Assembly: GCF_004664715.2 (NCBI RefSeq)
Contig: NC_051063.1
Location: forward strand, 68,399,018 to 68,463,017
Length of the DNA stretch: 64,000 bases
Direction: 5' to 3'
Origin: Peromyscus leucopus
Lineage: Eukaryota; Chordata; Mammalia; Rodentia; Cricetidae
In this document: piece by piece, positions 46,455 to 57,480 of the stretch
How the letters are laid out: each line of letters begins with the position of its first letter
Numbering within the stretch: the first letter of the stretch is position 1
Translations under genes and position numbers: made by a program
The notes under the pieces: generated by a model
Databases searched by the model: none
What the model saw: the letters and a program-made list of their open reading frames with translations, nothing else
What the model was told of the DNA's origin: nothing

Positions 46455-46820
46455 AAGGCTTGAATATGAAATTCCCTGTGTACCAGCTCATGTGTCCAAG
46501 GCTTGGTCCCCAGCTAGAAGAGCTATCTGAAGATGTGATTGCATCACCAGTAGGAAAACTTCATCAATAGATCAGTACATTGATGATCTCATAGCTCAGT
46601 GGTCTTCTCTTGATTCCTGTTCTCTCTGCTTCCTAGCTACCATGAGATGAGTCACTTGTCTACATCCTACACTTCTGCCATCATAGTATTCTTCCCAAAG
46701 CAATGGAGTCAGCTGACCATGAACTGAATCCTCTGAGACCATGAACCAATGCCAACCTCCCCTCCTTTAAGTTGGTGGTTTCAAGTATGTTGTCACAGCA
46801 ATGACTACTGATGAACAGAA
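46455..46820 (+). mobile_element. Solo LTR, MaLR-like, diverged
   Basis: 'aaggcttgaatatgaaattcc', 'agctcatgtgtccaaggcttggtccccagc', 'tgttctctctgcttcctagctacc', 'ctcccctcctttaagttggtgg', 'gtatgttgtcacagcaatgactactg'. This is the same family as 13730-14103, in the plus orientation. Confidence 0.75.
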
Positions 46821-46879
46821 AAATCTAAACCTTGCCTGCTTCCATGAGGGGACAGACATGTTCTTGGTCAACTTTATTT

Positions 46880-47585
46880 TTACCTTTTATTCAAAAATAG
46901 TTATGTCAAGACGGAGTTTTTCTGATGAGGGTTGAGAGCTACACTAACAATAGGTATAGCAACAACTCATCAGTAGTTTCAATGCTATTTCATTGAATGC
47001 TATGACCAATGCTAGTCAATCTGCAGAGAGTCAGAGACTGAGGGACGCTCAGCCCTAAATAGGACATCTATATCACACCCTTCCCACCAAGGCTCAGGGA
47101 GCTTCAAGGAAAAAGGGGCAGAAAGGTTGTAAGAGCTGGAGGTAGTAGATAACTACAAGTAAAGTGTTTCCCAGACACAACGGGGCAGTTGTACGTGTGA
47201 ACCCACAGTGATTTTGACAGCATGCATAAGTCCTGTGCAAGACCAACCTAGAAAAAATCCCAGCATAGAACATGGGAAGCGGGCCTGAAATCCCACCCCT
47301 AGTGAGAAGTTGTAGACATTGATGGTTACAGGGAGAGGGAGAATAGGTTATATTTAAGGTTGAGACCTTTAGTGGGTAAACCATTTCTTAGTGCAAGCCC
47401 CACACCCAAGAGTATTTGGGAAACACAAATTGGACTTGTGAGTTTTACATTTTTTAAAGGGAACATGAAATTTTATAGGCAAGTGAGGATGGATCTGAGA
47501 GTTGTATGCGCAGCTGAATATGATCAAATTACACTGTATGAAATTCTCAAGGAATTAATAAATACTATTATTAAAAAATAAAAAT
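46880..47585 (+). mobile_element. L1 3' UTR and 3' end
   Basis: 'ctgatgagggttgagagcta', 'aataggtatagcaacaactc', 'accaaggctcagggagcttcaag', 'gggcagaaaggttgtaagagctgg', 'cacagtgattttgacagcatgc', 'gcaagaccaacctagaaaaaatcccagcat', 'gagggagaataggttatatttaagg'. It ends in 'attaaaaaataaaaata'. This is a rodent L1 (Lx-like) 3' UTR, nearly complete and without ORF2. Confidence 0.85.
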
Positions 47586-48189
47586 AGTTACTTATGCTCA
47601 ACTGATTTATTATAGGGAGTAGAACCTTGCCCTCTTCTATGGAGTTTCCAGAAGAAAGGTAACAGAAGACAAAGACTTGAACTATTTCTGATCCCCAGGT
47701 GGTGGTCGGAACCAACTGTGATTTCAACAGTGGCATGTTCAGCAACACTCATGTGGGGTTTCTTACAGATGTCTCCTGTCCGTGTAAACACAGAAGCTAG
47801 CCTTCTTTGGCAACTGGGCCAGGGCAGAGGGTACCATTGGGATTCAAAGTTGTGTTTCTGCATGTCTGATGGTCCACGGCTTTATCTGTAAAAGAACCAC
47901 AGGATCTGGGGAGTGGGCAGTGGGAGGCAGAAGTGGACTTCTTTGAGGGTACATTGGCAGACTGGTCTCTGCTAGTTGGGTCATCTTGCGGTAATCCAGG
48001 AACAGGAAATGGCTATACTGCTTGTCTGGACAACTTTGAGAAGGCTTCCTAGCTCCTTTCAGATCAATACATTGTCTCTCCACTAGTCCATCTTAGAGGT
48101 CAAGAAACTTCCTTTCTTCTGTTCACAGAATGGTTCTTAGTGCTTGCTGCTAGCTCACTGTAAGAATCTTAAGTGACACGTTAATGTCC
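47586..48189. other. Unique sequence, nothing recognised
   Basis: Medium GC. A 91-codon minus frame at 47588-47863 is without a domain. Confidence 0.4.
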
Positions 48190-49330
48190 TCATGTGATCT
48201 CAGAGCTAACAAATTAACCCAGCTCCCCTACAGAGCGCCAACCTTTGATGTCCCTTTTGAGTGTGCGGCAGCGGAATTCTTCCTGCTTTTTATTCAGCTC
48301 CTGGAGGGCCTTGTGTAGGGTTCCTCTGTGTGCCTCATGCTGGAGAAGCAGGGAGACCAGGATCCCTTGTGTACTCAGCCCCGCCCCGCTTTAACCACCA
48401 GGACCACAAAGCTCCGCAGTGACTCATCCTTGTCAGCCTGTCCCCTGTGCATGTCTAAAGCTTGGAACATTATCCTTGTCACCGTGAAAGGCCCAGCAAA
48501 TTCCAATTTGTTGTCCTCATTCCATCAAATTACATCCAGTTCCAGCATGTCAGCCGGATGTCATAACTTTCTCCTCTCTTCACTCAACATCATTTACTCC
48601 CAGCTTCATTTGAGACCAATTACTCACATATTAATTTTTCACCACGAAGAATGCGGCAATCCTGAGTAGCCCAGGAGACCCATGGTAAGCCTCTGCAAAT
48701 GTTGTCCAGGAGCTCAGACCCCAGGTATTCACAGACTGCCCAAGATCTTTAGACCCCTCTACAGTTTGGCTCTGCCTGGGGTGGAGGTTAAAGGAGCCTC
48801 CTGAGGGGTGGGGCATGGATGAAGCTGTAGTTTCAGGTGAAGGGTTCCCTTAGAAGCTGCAAGATCCAAAGTTCCTGGAACAATCCTGTAGAGAGGAACC
48901 TTCCAAGAAACCAGCTGGGCCTACTGAGGACAGCCCCACACATTCTTTAACGGCCAATCTACAGTTCCACCTTCTGCTCCCCACCTGGCACCTCCAGCAA
49001 GCCAAGAGAGATTCTTCTAGAAGCTTCCCGAAGCTCCTTTCTAGAGACAGGTTGTTAGCTGCAGGCCTCTGATTTCTCTGCCTGCCTTTCACTTTAAAGC
49101 TGCTGCCAGTCGCCTCCCCTCCTCCGAGCAGGGAAGAGAGAGGTCAGAGAGCACCAGTTGTGCATGAAAGATGTGAAAATTTACTGCAAATGAGACAAGA
49201 GCAGTAAATTCATTTTTATTCAAATTACTGTCATCATACATTACCACGTCTCCTGTAAACATTGCGCTTCACACAGGGTGACAGCATATTATTATTTGAG
49301 ATTATACTATTATTAAGCCATTAACATGTC
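48190..49330. promoter_or_regulatory. Quiet island with candidate conserved sequence and a possible exon
   Basis: No transposon. 48480-48640 ('gccagcaaattccaatttgttg', 'accaattactcacatattaatttttcacc') and 49150-49330 ('aaatttactgcaaatgagac', 'cattacattaccacg'-like 'tcatcatacattaccacg', 'ttattaagccattaacatg') have the AT-rich, motif-dense texture of conserved elements. The minus strand carries a possible coding exon at 48232-48339, listed separately. Confidence 0.35.
48232..48339 (-). other. Possible coding exon (36 codons, coiled-coil-like)
   Basis: Seen directly: on the minus strand a pyrimidine-rich tract ('ggtctccctgcttctccag') ends in AG before 48339. The next 108 nt form one open frame of 36 codons. 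Their product contains LHKALQELNKKQEEF followed by a basic stretch (RCRTLKRDIKG). The heptad-compatible Leu spacing and Lys/Glu/Gln content look like a helical or coiled-coil segment. A GT follows at 48230-48231 (TCT|GTAGGG), which keeps the frame at phase 0. An alternative GT lies after 48243 (AAAG|GTTGGC) and would give a 97-nt exon. Against it: both donors are mediocre, there is no initiator, and the flanking sequence holds no second exon I can find. I do not recognise the protein. A random exon-like stretch in 64 kb is possible. Inference only. Confidence 0.25.
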
Positions 49331-50690
49331 ACCCCTGCTTGAAACAATGACTCAGCTTGGTTCTGCATAATAGGACAAGTGAGGGAGACAAGCCGAGGTG
49401 ACAGGAAGGTTAGTTTTAAGACTGCAGGCCTGGTGGAGAGTGACAGCTGGGACTTCCCCACCCAGGTAATGAGGGGCCTGTGTGTTTTTATGTGGGGACT
49501 TCCGTGAGCAGGTTCGTGCGCTGAGCCCTGTCCTGTTTGCCGTACCAAACTCATTGCCCAAATATGAATAAGACAAGAGGAAGCTGGGCTGAGGGCGGTG
49601 TGTCCCCTTGGTGAAGCCACCATTTCTCCAGTGTGGACAGGTTTCCTCCTCCCAGGACCTTCTGTAACCATGAGGGCCTGGCGATGCTTTTAAACAGAGA
49701 GGGACATGACCGATGTCTGGAGTTCTGATCACACTGTTTCACAAGATACAGGACAGGTACATCCCATGCGTTGGCTGCTTTTACAACTCCTCATGGAGAG
49801 AGCTCTTTCGACTCCAGTTTTTATGGGGTTAGAAGGATTGAAACATTAGATTCTTAGGTGTTACAAACCTTACCTGTCATATTTCAGCCCTACATTATCG
49901 GGACATAGAGAGCATCCACCAGGCTACCCCTTCCACCATAAACAATTACAGCCACCCCAGACCAGCTCAAAAGCATTCTCAGAAATGCCCCCTGCCCCCA
50001 CTGAGTGACATTTCCTGTCTATGCTGCAGCTGTTCTGAAGTCAGAGGCAACAGAGCCCCCTAGTCTGAGACTCTGTGGTGGGACCTTTTGCTACAGTGAC
50101 ATTTCTTGATGTCCCAGAACTACCACTGTCTACCCTAACTGAGGTTCTGACTCACAGATGAGAAGAGGAGGAGGATAAGGAAGAAGAGAAGCAAAGAGCA
50201 GCCACATTCTCAGGGCTTCCTCGGCTGCTTTCGGTCTGGGGTACAGTCTCATTCCACCATTCACTCAGTGAGAAGCCAGGGTCAATAGGCAAGGTCTTCT
50301 GGGTCAAGGTTTTGAAAACTCTTCTAGCCCCCAAAGGGACATTTTATGAAGTTGAGAACAAATGTCCCCACATTGCAGTGTGCTGCTAGCGATCTTACTT
50401 TGGTCTTAGTGAAAAAAAAAATTTAAAAACCTAAAATATAAAGGTAGAACTCAAAAGGCTGCAGCCTCAAAGGCTATACATCTTGCTTGAACTCACAGCT
50501 AGCTAGTTACACACTACCAGGCTTCTCAGGCTTAGCTCATAGACATACTTTTTTCAAACTGGTGTCCTAGGCAAGAAGAGAAGGCATTTGGTACCTTGAA
50601 AGCCCTGAACTGCACACACTAGTGTGTCAAACTGTCTTGAAACAATGAAGACACTGAGAAGCGGGGAGATGGGAGCCTGGGAGGATGGAG
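49331..50690. other. Unique sequence
   Basis: Medium GC with a purine-rich (GAGGAGGA) patch at 50160-50190. Frames of up to 126 codons on the minus strand (49352-49732) have no domain. Nothing recognised. Confidence 0.35.
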
Positions 50691-50694
50691 GTGC

Positions 50695-50985
50695 CTGGGT
50701 GTGCATAGCGGATACACATGAATACATGTCTTGTGCATGTGAAGATTAGAGGCCAGCCTTGCCATTCCTTAGGCACCATCCACTTCATTTCATCAGGTAG
50801 GGTCTCTTACTGGCCTGGCATTTGCCAAGTAAGCAAGGCTGACAGGCCATGGTGCCCTCGAGATCTGACTGGGATTACAGGGACATGCCACCACACCTGG
50901 CTTTGTTACGTGGGTTCTGGGGAAGGAACGCAGAATCTCAGCTTAGCATGGCAAGTACATTAGCGACCGAGCTCTGCCTGCACTC
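50695..50985 (-). mobile_element. B4-type composite SINE
   Basis: 'gtgaagattagaggccagcc', 'attccttaggcaccatccac', 'ggtagggtctcttactggcctgg', 'gactgggattacagggacatgccaccacacctggc', 'acgtgggttctggggaagg', 'ccgagctctgcctgcac' is read tail to head. The tRNA head is diverged. Confidence 0.85.
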
Positions 50986-52480
50986 TACGAGAATACTTTG
51001 AAAGCTCTGACGGCATGTCGCTCTGTCAAATTGTCTTTAAACCCTTGAGCTGAGAAGTTGACAAACGTGAGTCATTAATGGGCTTTTGACCTTGATCTTT
51101 GCCCCCTTGTGAGGCTGTTCTCCTTCTCCTTAAACTTCTCTATGCACCTGAACAGCAAAGGTCCCCTCCCGACTCCCACTGCTTTCCATTTCTCTCCCTT
51201 CTGTGTGTGTCTCCCTTCAAAGAACAGGGTCTCCGCTCCCCTCTGCTCCAGGCCCTCTCTGCGTCGGCTCTCCTCTTTTAGCTGACACACTGCGGCAGTT
51301 CAGGTCTTCCAGCCAGGCAGACCAGGCCTGGCTCCAGCAGCCGTGTGGCCTGAATACCAGCCTGAGGCTCCACCTGCCACACTCACAGCGGCTTCCCTCT
51401 TGTGTCCCAAGCAGCAACTTTGCTCTTGGTCATTAATCTCTCCCATCTTGTCCAGGCGCAGACCTTCAACAGACCAAATTTTCTTCCTAAGAGTCACCCC
51501 CACTACCACCACCATCCTCCCCTGCACCAACAGAGTTCTCTGCTCAGGACTGAACCCAGCATTTTCCTTCCGTGCCTGTTTTGTGTCAGGATGATAACAG
51601 TAATGTTGAAAGGAGAAAGTTGAAAGCATTCTGTAGATTGGATTAAGGGGATGTCTGAGGAGATACTGTGCATGTGTCTTTTTATAGACTCACTGGCTGG
51701 AAAAGTGCACAGGGACACATTGCTCCAATTCCCTGCCCTCAGACAGGTAGAGCTTTCTACGTTTCAGGAGACAGGACCAAGGCCCAGGGAGATGAAACAC
51801 GGCCATTGCATTCAGTCATCTTGAGTGACATGCCAGACCCCAGCTTGAGAGCCATGATTGCGGAGCGTGAGTGAAGCCAGGTGTGACTGCTGACTGATGT
51901 CCTACTCAACCACCGCCACAGGATAAAAGGCCTATGCGTCCGTCCTTCTGACTGCGATCCATCTACGCGAGGGACTGGGAAAAGCCAAGCTAATTCCACG
52001 AGAGTTCTACCAGGGCCTCAGGGAGGGGCAGTAAGGAGAGGCGGGTAAGCAGAACTAGCTGCGCTGGGCTTGCCCCACACCTTCCTTCCTGCACTAAACA
52101 TCTTCAGCAATGGGCTTCTGCCTACGACAGCTTTCTATGAGGACCTCTTGGGAAAGTGGACGACCTGAGGGGTCCTGGAACCCTAAGAAGCAGAGGAGCA
52201 GTGGAGGTCCTCACCCATGAACGCTCCCGGAACCAAGTGTGGCAGTGAGAACAAAGACAGCACGGTCCATATGAAGCACAGGAGCAAGAAAGAGCCCACC
52301 ATGTCCCCATGGGGAAGGGGAAAGGGGGCTCCGAGCCTCACAGGGGCGGACGGATGCAGGAGTCAGAGAGAACTGCTCAACATAGCGCCACTGTCCCAGG
52401 GGAAAGGCCGAATGTCTTCGCTACTCTTCTCTCTATCGTAACCAAACACAGGACAAAGAAGCAACTTAAGGGAGGGGAGA
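50986..52480. other. Unique sequence, nothing recognised
   Basis: 1.5 kb of medium GC. Several overlapping frames of 60-110 codons in both strands, none with a domain. Confidence 0.4.
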
Positions 52481-52486
52481 TATCTC

Positions 52487-52835
52487 TCTCTTTTTTTTTT
52501 TTTTTTCATTTTTCTTTATTAAGAAATTTTCTACTCACTCCACATATCATCCACAGATCCCCTCTCCTCCCTCCTCCCTCCTCCCACCCCCAGCCCTCTT
52601 TCCAAAGCCACCCCATATCCCCACATCCCCCAAATCAAGGTCTCCCATGGGGAGTCAGCAGAGCCCAGCACACTGAGCCTAGGCAGGTCCAAGCCCCTTC
52701 CCCCTTGCACCAAGGCTGTGCAAGGCATCACACCTCAGGCACCAGATTCCCAGAAGCCTGCCCGTAGACCAGGTACAGATTCCGATCCCCCTGCCAGGGT
52801 GCCCAAGGGGAGGTCTCTTTTGGCTCCAAGTTCTA
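52487..52835 (-). mobile_element. L1 3' end, antisense
   Basis: T17 at about 52491-52507 is the poly-A tail on the minus strand. It is followed by 'ttctttattaagaaattttc', a C-rich (CTCC)n stretch at 52561-52590 (the G-rich 3' UTR segment of L1), 'ccaaatcaaggtctcccatgggg' and 'aggcaccagattcccagaagcc'. It is 5' truncated. It is the one clear L1 in the window lying on the minus strand. The 152-codon plus frame across it is a shadow. Confidence 0.8.
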
Positions 52836-52839
52836 GATG

Positions 52840-53090
52840 ACACAGTTCATTATGGCTAGGAAATCATGGTGGCAGGAACTGGAGGCATCTGGTCATGTGT
52901 TTATAGACAGGAAATAGAGAATAGACAGGAAGTAGGGCTGGGTGGTAAAACCTCATGTTCTGTGCACAGTGATTTATTTACTTCCTCCTTGGAAGCTGCA
53001 TCCTCTAAATGGTCTACAGTCTTCTAAACCAGCACCCGGCTAGGGACTCAAACACACCAGCCTGTGAAGAGGGAAGGCATTTCTCATCAA
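52840..53090 (+). repeat. Rodent interspersed repeat, internal and 3' parts
   Basis: 'atggtggcaggaactggaggcatctggtc', 'gaaatagagaatagacagg', then 'aaatggtctacagtcttctaaaccagcacc' and 'ctcaaacacaccagcctgtgaag' agree with the body and 3' part of the family seen at 23495 and 25940. Confidence 0.6.
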
Positions 53091-53139
53091 ACAATAGCAG
53101 GTGTTGAGGACAGATATGGGGCTTGTGTTTTTCATGGTT

Positions 53140-53345
53140 GGTTCTGATGTATACCAAGTGCCTGGTACACAGTGGGTACTCAGTGAAAACCTTTGTTTAC
53201 TAAGCCAGGAGCTGCACTTTGTTCCTTACCAGGCTGAGTCCCACTGGCCAGGGCAAGAAAGTAGTTCTGTGTCCTTTGTGCCTGATTCATAAACGATTGT
53301 TGAATGAGTGAATGAATGAATGAATGAATGAATACATGAATGCAA
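53140..53345 (+). repeat. MIR-like 3' end with (TGAA)n
   Basis: 'caagtgcctggtacacagtgggtactcagtgaa' is the MIR 3' signature. A second, similar end at 53280-53340 ('attgttgaatgagtgaatgaatgaatg') runs into about seven TGAA units. Confidence 0.65.
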
Positions 53346-53464
53346 ACCTCAATGGAGAACCAGCACAGCCCGTATTCACTGGACAGAAGTGTATATGTGA
53401 TGGCTGCCCTCATGCAAACTTGTTTTATCTGCAGTAACAGGACTCTGTGTTCACAATGTGATGT

Positions 53465-53630
53465 AGTGCTGAATGGATGGAGGCATGGTGGAATCAGTCC
53501 CAGCACCTGGGAGGCAAAGGCAGGTGGACCTCAGTGAGTTCCAAGCCAGCTTAGTCTACATAGTGAGTTCCAGGCCAGCCAGGGCTACACATGGCAAGCC
53601 CTCATCTCAAAAGCAAAAACAAACAAAAAT
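53465..53630 (+). mobile_element. SINE B1
   Basis: 'ggatggaggcatggtggaatc', 'agtcccagcacctgggaggcaaaggcaggtgg', 'gtgagttccaggccagccagggctacacatggc' and a CAAAA-rich tail. A standard B1 right half of the older rodent type. Confidence 0.92.
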
Positions 53631-53681
53631 TCTGAATCCATGACATGAACCTGTTTTAAGATCAATGGAATGCTGTTTTCT

Positions 53682-53694
53682 GGGGGGGGGGGGG
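53682..53694. repeat. Poly-G run of 13
   Basis: A single homopolymer of 13 G directly before TAATTA. Shorter G11 runs occur at 40924 and 56093. Confidence 0.9.
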
Positions 53695-53854
53695 TAATTA
53701 AAATCTCCTTGGCAGCAGGATTTATGTGAGGTCAGGGGGGTCCATGGACAAAGCAGCTCATAAGTCTGTGTTAAGGTGGTTAGAGTGTTCAACAGGAACA
53801 AGCTACTCAACCAGGAGTCAGCAGGTAAGTCTTTAGGAACTCTGGCTCCCTTCT

Positions 53855-54012
53855 TGTTTGTATAAATAAAGTTTTATTGAAACACACCCCACTCACTCAC
53901 TCTCATATCATTAAAGTGGCAGCACTGAGTAGTTAAGAGCAGAGATCAAGTGCCTACAAAGCTGAAAACACCACTTAACCCTCTACAGAAAGCCTTGCTA
54001 ACCCTGGCCCAA
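53855..54012 (-). repeat. Old hAT (Charlie-like) DNA transposon fragment
   Basis: 'tgtataaataaagttttattgaaacacac', 'agcactgagtagttaagagcag', 'ctacaaagctgaaaac', 'ccctctacagaaagccttgctaaccctgg'. The reverse complement matches, in order, the mammal-wide element I remember as beginning with a 'caggggtcagcaaac'-type terminal repeat. The subfamily is uncertain. Confidence 0.6.
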
Positions 54013-54039
54013 GAGCAAGCATTTATCAGAGGCTACCCA

Positions 54040-54170
54040 TGCATAGGGCCTGTCGGAGTCCTCTGCATGCCTTAGCCCATTTCATCTTTCTACTAACCCA
54101 TCAGATGAGACTCATCACTGTCTACATTTTCCCTGGGAGGACACTGGTTCTCAGAAAAAAAAGGTGTGCC
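54040..54170 (-). repeat. MIR-like fragment
   Basis: 'tgcatgccttagcccatttcatctttctactaacccatcagatgagac' resembles the complement of the MIR core ('catttaatcctcacaacaaccctatgag'). It is followed by a weak match to the 'gaggcacagag' part. Confidence 0.5.
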
Positions 54171-54662
54171 TTACTCAGGATCCGACGAAGAGAAGGCAGA
54201 AGAACCGGGTGCGGCGCTGGGGGGGTGGGGGACACGACGGGGCAGGCAAGGGCACTGTGCCCTATTTAAGCTCTTGTTCCAGGTGGGCGGGGAGTGCTGA
54301 GGACAGATGTCCCCCTTCTGTAGGCCCTATCCTCTCAGCAACATCTGCAGACGGGCAGCTCCGAGATGCTCCCAGCTGCCACCCAGCAAGCTGCCTTCCT
54401 AATCCCACGTGGTTCCCATGTCGTCGTTCAGCCAAATACAAACAAGAGAGACACACTAAGGTTTCTGCGAGACAAAAGCAAGGCTGAGAGTGTCACTCCC
54501 AAAGCCCAGAAAAAGCTATGCCTCTAGCACCCTAACCGGTATGATGAGCTTCCAATGATGTCGTCTGCACCATTTACTTCCTACCCTTGGACAACTACCT
54601 TGTCCTGCCTAGAACAGTTCGGGGTGCATGGGAAAGCATGTGTTGCATCCGACAGCAGAGTG

Positions 54663-54663
<1 letters not shown>
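54171..54663. other. Unique GC-rich sequence with G-run cluster
   Basis: 54218-54252 holds four G runs (G7, G5, G4, G3). CpG is moderately frequent at 54180-54250. No gene is recognised; the 107-codon plus frame at 54164-54487 has no domain. Confidence 0.4.

Positions 54664-54709
<46 letters not shown>
54664..54709. repeat. (CA)n microsatellite
   Basis: About 46 bp of pure CA. Confidence 0.98.
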
Positions 54710-54710
<1 letters not shown>

Positions 54711-55108
54711 ATGGCAGGTCATGAGCAGAGGGCTCCAGAGGGCTTTTCTCTGCAAAAAACAGATAACTTAAGAGGACCTCTTTGCTCCATTGCAGACCTC
54801 GTGGGTCTTGATTAGCCAGTGAGGTGATGGGAAGGGAGAGGCACTAAGACCAGAGAAGCTTCTAGTTCCTGCCTCACTGATCCTTCCATCCCCCTGCTGC
54901 TCAGAGAACATTTCTGCCTAGAGAAACATGTCAAGTTCAAGTACCCCCTGCATGCGCACACCTAAAAAAGGGGGTGGCAGTTTAAAACTAAATGCAGGGT
55001 TTTTATTCTGTTTCACAGACTCCTATTTAAAATAGTGGTCAAATGCAGAGCTGTTGCTTAAGAACAAATGGACATTATTCCAAAGCAGTTAAGAAAAAGG
55101 ATTGCATA

Positions 55109-55110
<2 letters not shown>
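54710..55110. other. Unique sequence, nothing recognised
   Basis: No repeat or gene recognised. Confidence 0.4.

Positions 55111-55146
<36 letters not shown>
55111..55146. repeat. (TG)n microsatellite at a SINE boundary
   Basis: About 36 bp of TG immediately before a minus-strand SINE. Confidence 0.97.
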
Positions 55147-55147
<1 letters not shown>

Positions 55148-55380
55148 GCTGGGGATTGAATCTAGGGTCTCAGACATGCTAGTAGGTAAATGCCCCACAA
55201 CTGAGCTATACCCCAAGCCCTCTTTTTATCTTTTACTCTTGAGACAGGCTCAAATAAAATAAATTTTCTAGGGTGTTGTTGAACTCACTCCGTAGCTAGG
55301 AAGGCCTTGAACTTGCCATCCTCCTGATTCCCCAGTAGCTGGGGTTACAAACCTGAACCATCAGGTCTGGCTTTAAATGA
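55147..55380 (-). mobile_element. ID plus B1-like composite SINE, minus strand
   Basis: 'gctggggattgaatctagggtctcagacatgc', 'aactgagctataccccaagcc' is the complement of a tRNA-Ala/ID body. It is followed by 'cttgagacaggctcaaataaa', 'gttgaactcactccgtagct', 'tgattccccagtagctggggttacaaacctgaacc', a minus-strand B1-like monomer. Confidence 0.82.
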
Positions 55381-55647
55381 AGACCTTGATGAAGAACCTA
55401 CTCCTTGCCTCCCTCCTTCCCTCTCTCCTTTGTCCTGTGACTGTGAAGAAGTTGGCAATATGTACACACACTGGGCATAGATGGAGACAATCCACTGTCT
55501 GAGACTGTCCCCAGATGATCCACAGACACAGAATAGTGACATGTGTTAGAAGGACATGGACACTGAGCAAGTGACACCTTTGTCAACATTGACACCCTCT
55601 TAATTATGTCAGGCTCATGCTGCTTCTCCACCTAGCATGCCTAGCAT

Positions 55648-55648
<1 letters not shown>
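55381..55648. other. Unique spacer
   Basis: Nothing recognised. It ends with a duplicated 'ctagcatg' just before the CT tract. Confidence 0.4.
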
Positions 55649-55721
<73 letters not shown>

Positions 55722-55730
55722 CCTCTTCCC
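55649..55730. repeat. (CT)n microsatellite
   Basis: About 64 bp of pure CT, then CTGT and CT-rich units. A homopurine/homopyrimidine mirror repeat. It is the last repeat-type feature before the repeat-free distal block. Confidence 0.97.
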
Positions 55731-56999
55731 AGGGAAAGATGGCTCACTGAGGACAAGTCACCAAGAGAACTGGCAGTGCAGCCTAGCAAGTGTCTAGTCC
55801 ACTCAGAGATAACCCTCATGCTGACCTGGAGAAGAAGACCCAAAGCACGAACATAGGGGCCTGGGAATGATATCCTATTTCAAAACCTAAGCCAGAGACC
55901 CCAGGCTAGCCCCTCGTGGCAAGCACAGCAAGGGTGCCCAGGTCGCACTAGGTAAACATATGTGTATGGTTGGTTAGCTACCTTCTGGGCCTGAAGAGGG
56001 GTAAGTGGAGGGGGCTTCCCTCAGAAAACCTCCTAACCCACCTCTGGACTTCTCTGCTCCATTTCCCAAGCAGCTATCTGTGGTTAGGTCCTGGGGGGGG
56101 GGGTCCTCTGCATAGGGCCTGCCGGAGAAAACACAGCACCCGGTTCTAGAGAAGTGTGTTCCCACTGATGTTGCTTGTTGTAGCAAAACTTGGATGTGGT
56201 TGTTTTTATTGTTTCAATGAAAGGAAATGTCTTCCAAGCCGGGCCTCCTCTTCTTTGGCAAAGATGGAAGATCATTGAGGTTAGGTATGTGGCACACAGA
56301 TTGGAGGGATATATGCATATCCTGTAGAGAAGTATGCAGGAGTAGGCTCAGGCACAGCACAGATGTGGGCCAGGTGAGGAGCAACAGCACACAAGGGGGA
56401 AGATGAATGCTCACATCTCAGACACAGGGACCCTCAGGCACGCATCTGCAAGGGTCTTGAACTTGGGAGAGTGGCCTCTATCAGTGACTATTATAACTCC
56501 CGGCTTCCTGTTGACCCCAAAGACGCGCATAGCAGAAGAGGACTGAGGCATCCTGACACTGAACTACAACCCTGGAATCCAGACCAGGAGCAGGTAGCAC
56601 CCACAGCTGTCCTGCAGAACTCCTCTGAATTCATCTGTTTCCTCGCAGAGCTTGTGCCGTGGTACCTTCCACGGCGAGCCACCAACCACATTGGAACAAA
56701 GTCAGCCCTGCAACCAGCCCTGCAAGCCAAGCCCACAGTGGAGCACCGGCCAAGGTTCCTTGCCTTGCTCAGACTTGCCAAGAAAATCTCGGGCAATCTA
56801 ACTTCCTAATTTCCAACAACCAAGAAGCCAGCCTCCCGTGAGTTCCCCAGAGGGTGTCGGGGGGACTGGGGACCTCCTGTGTTGGGGGCTGTGTGGCCTC
56901 AGCTTCCTCCTCCTACCACCGGTGTACCCCTGGGATTCCCAGGGCCCCTGGTACTTGTGAAAGCTGCAAACTCACCAAGTTCCCTCCAGCCCATTATGA
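55731..56999. other. Repeat-free unique sequence
   Basis: Medium GC with a G11 run at 56093-56103. The 112-codon plus frame at 56471-56809 and its antisense partner have no recognisable domain. Confidence 0.35.
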
Positions 57000-57480
57000 A
57001 TGGGGGCTCTCAAGTGTTCGCCACTGATTAGACAACATTATTTCTATTATCCTACTGGGCTTCACACGAGGAGTCGAGGTACTTGCCTTGATTTGAAACT
57101 CGCAGACACCAGGAGAATTTGCTGATTGCTAATGAGAAAGCTAAGGTTTTGTTGGTGCCATCTGGGACCGTCTTGCTGTGGGCTGAGATTAGGATGAGGA
57201 GTTCGACATAACACACTGTATTAAGCAGGCAGTGACTTTGTTATGGGCTCGGTATAACTTTTCATGCCTGCTGTACGCTGAGAGCCTAGTCCGAAACACC
57301 TTTTTTCCAGAATATGAAACACAATATCTCCACGCTCGTTGCATTATTTAAAAAGGGGCAATGTGGTTCGTAACTTTACATTTATTGCATACTTTTAAGC
57401 CACTTGACCCATATAAATATTGCTATGGAGTTGCCTTCAGTTATTAAATTCTTATTGCTTATAAAAGGGGCAACAGGAAG
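57000..57480. promoter_or_regulatory. Candidate conserved non-coding element F
   Basis: 480 bp of unique, mixed-texture sequence. It includes 'gttcgccactgattagac', 'ttgctgattgctaatgag', 'ggtataacttttcatgcc', 'cattatttaaaaaggggc', 'tttattgcatac', 'catataaatattgc' and 'gttattaaattcttattgc'. CpG is retained at several places in an otherwise AT-rich stretch, which in a rodent genome is typical of conserved regulatory DNA. No transposon and no coding frame. Confidence 0.45.

Noticed and set aside
52309..52767. 152-codon plus-strand open frame
   Set aside because: Its second half is the antisense of an L1 3' end, including the poly-A tail (Phe run).
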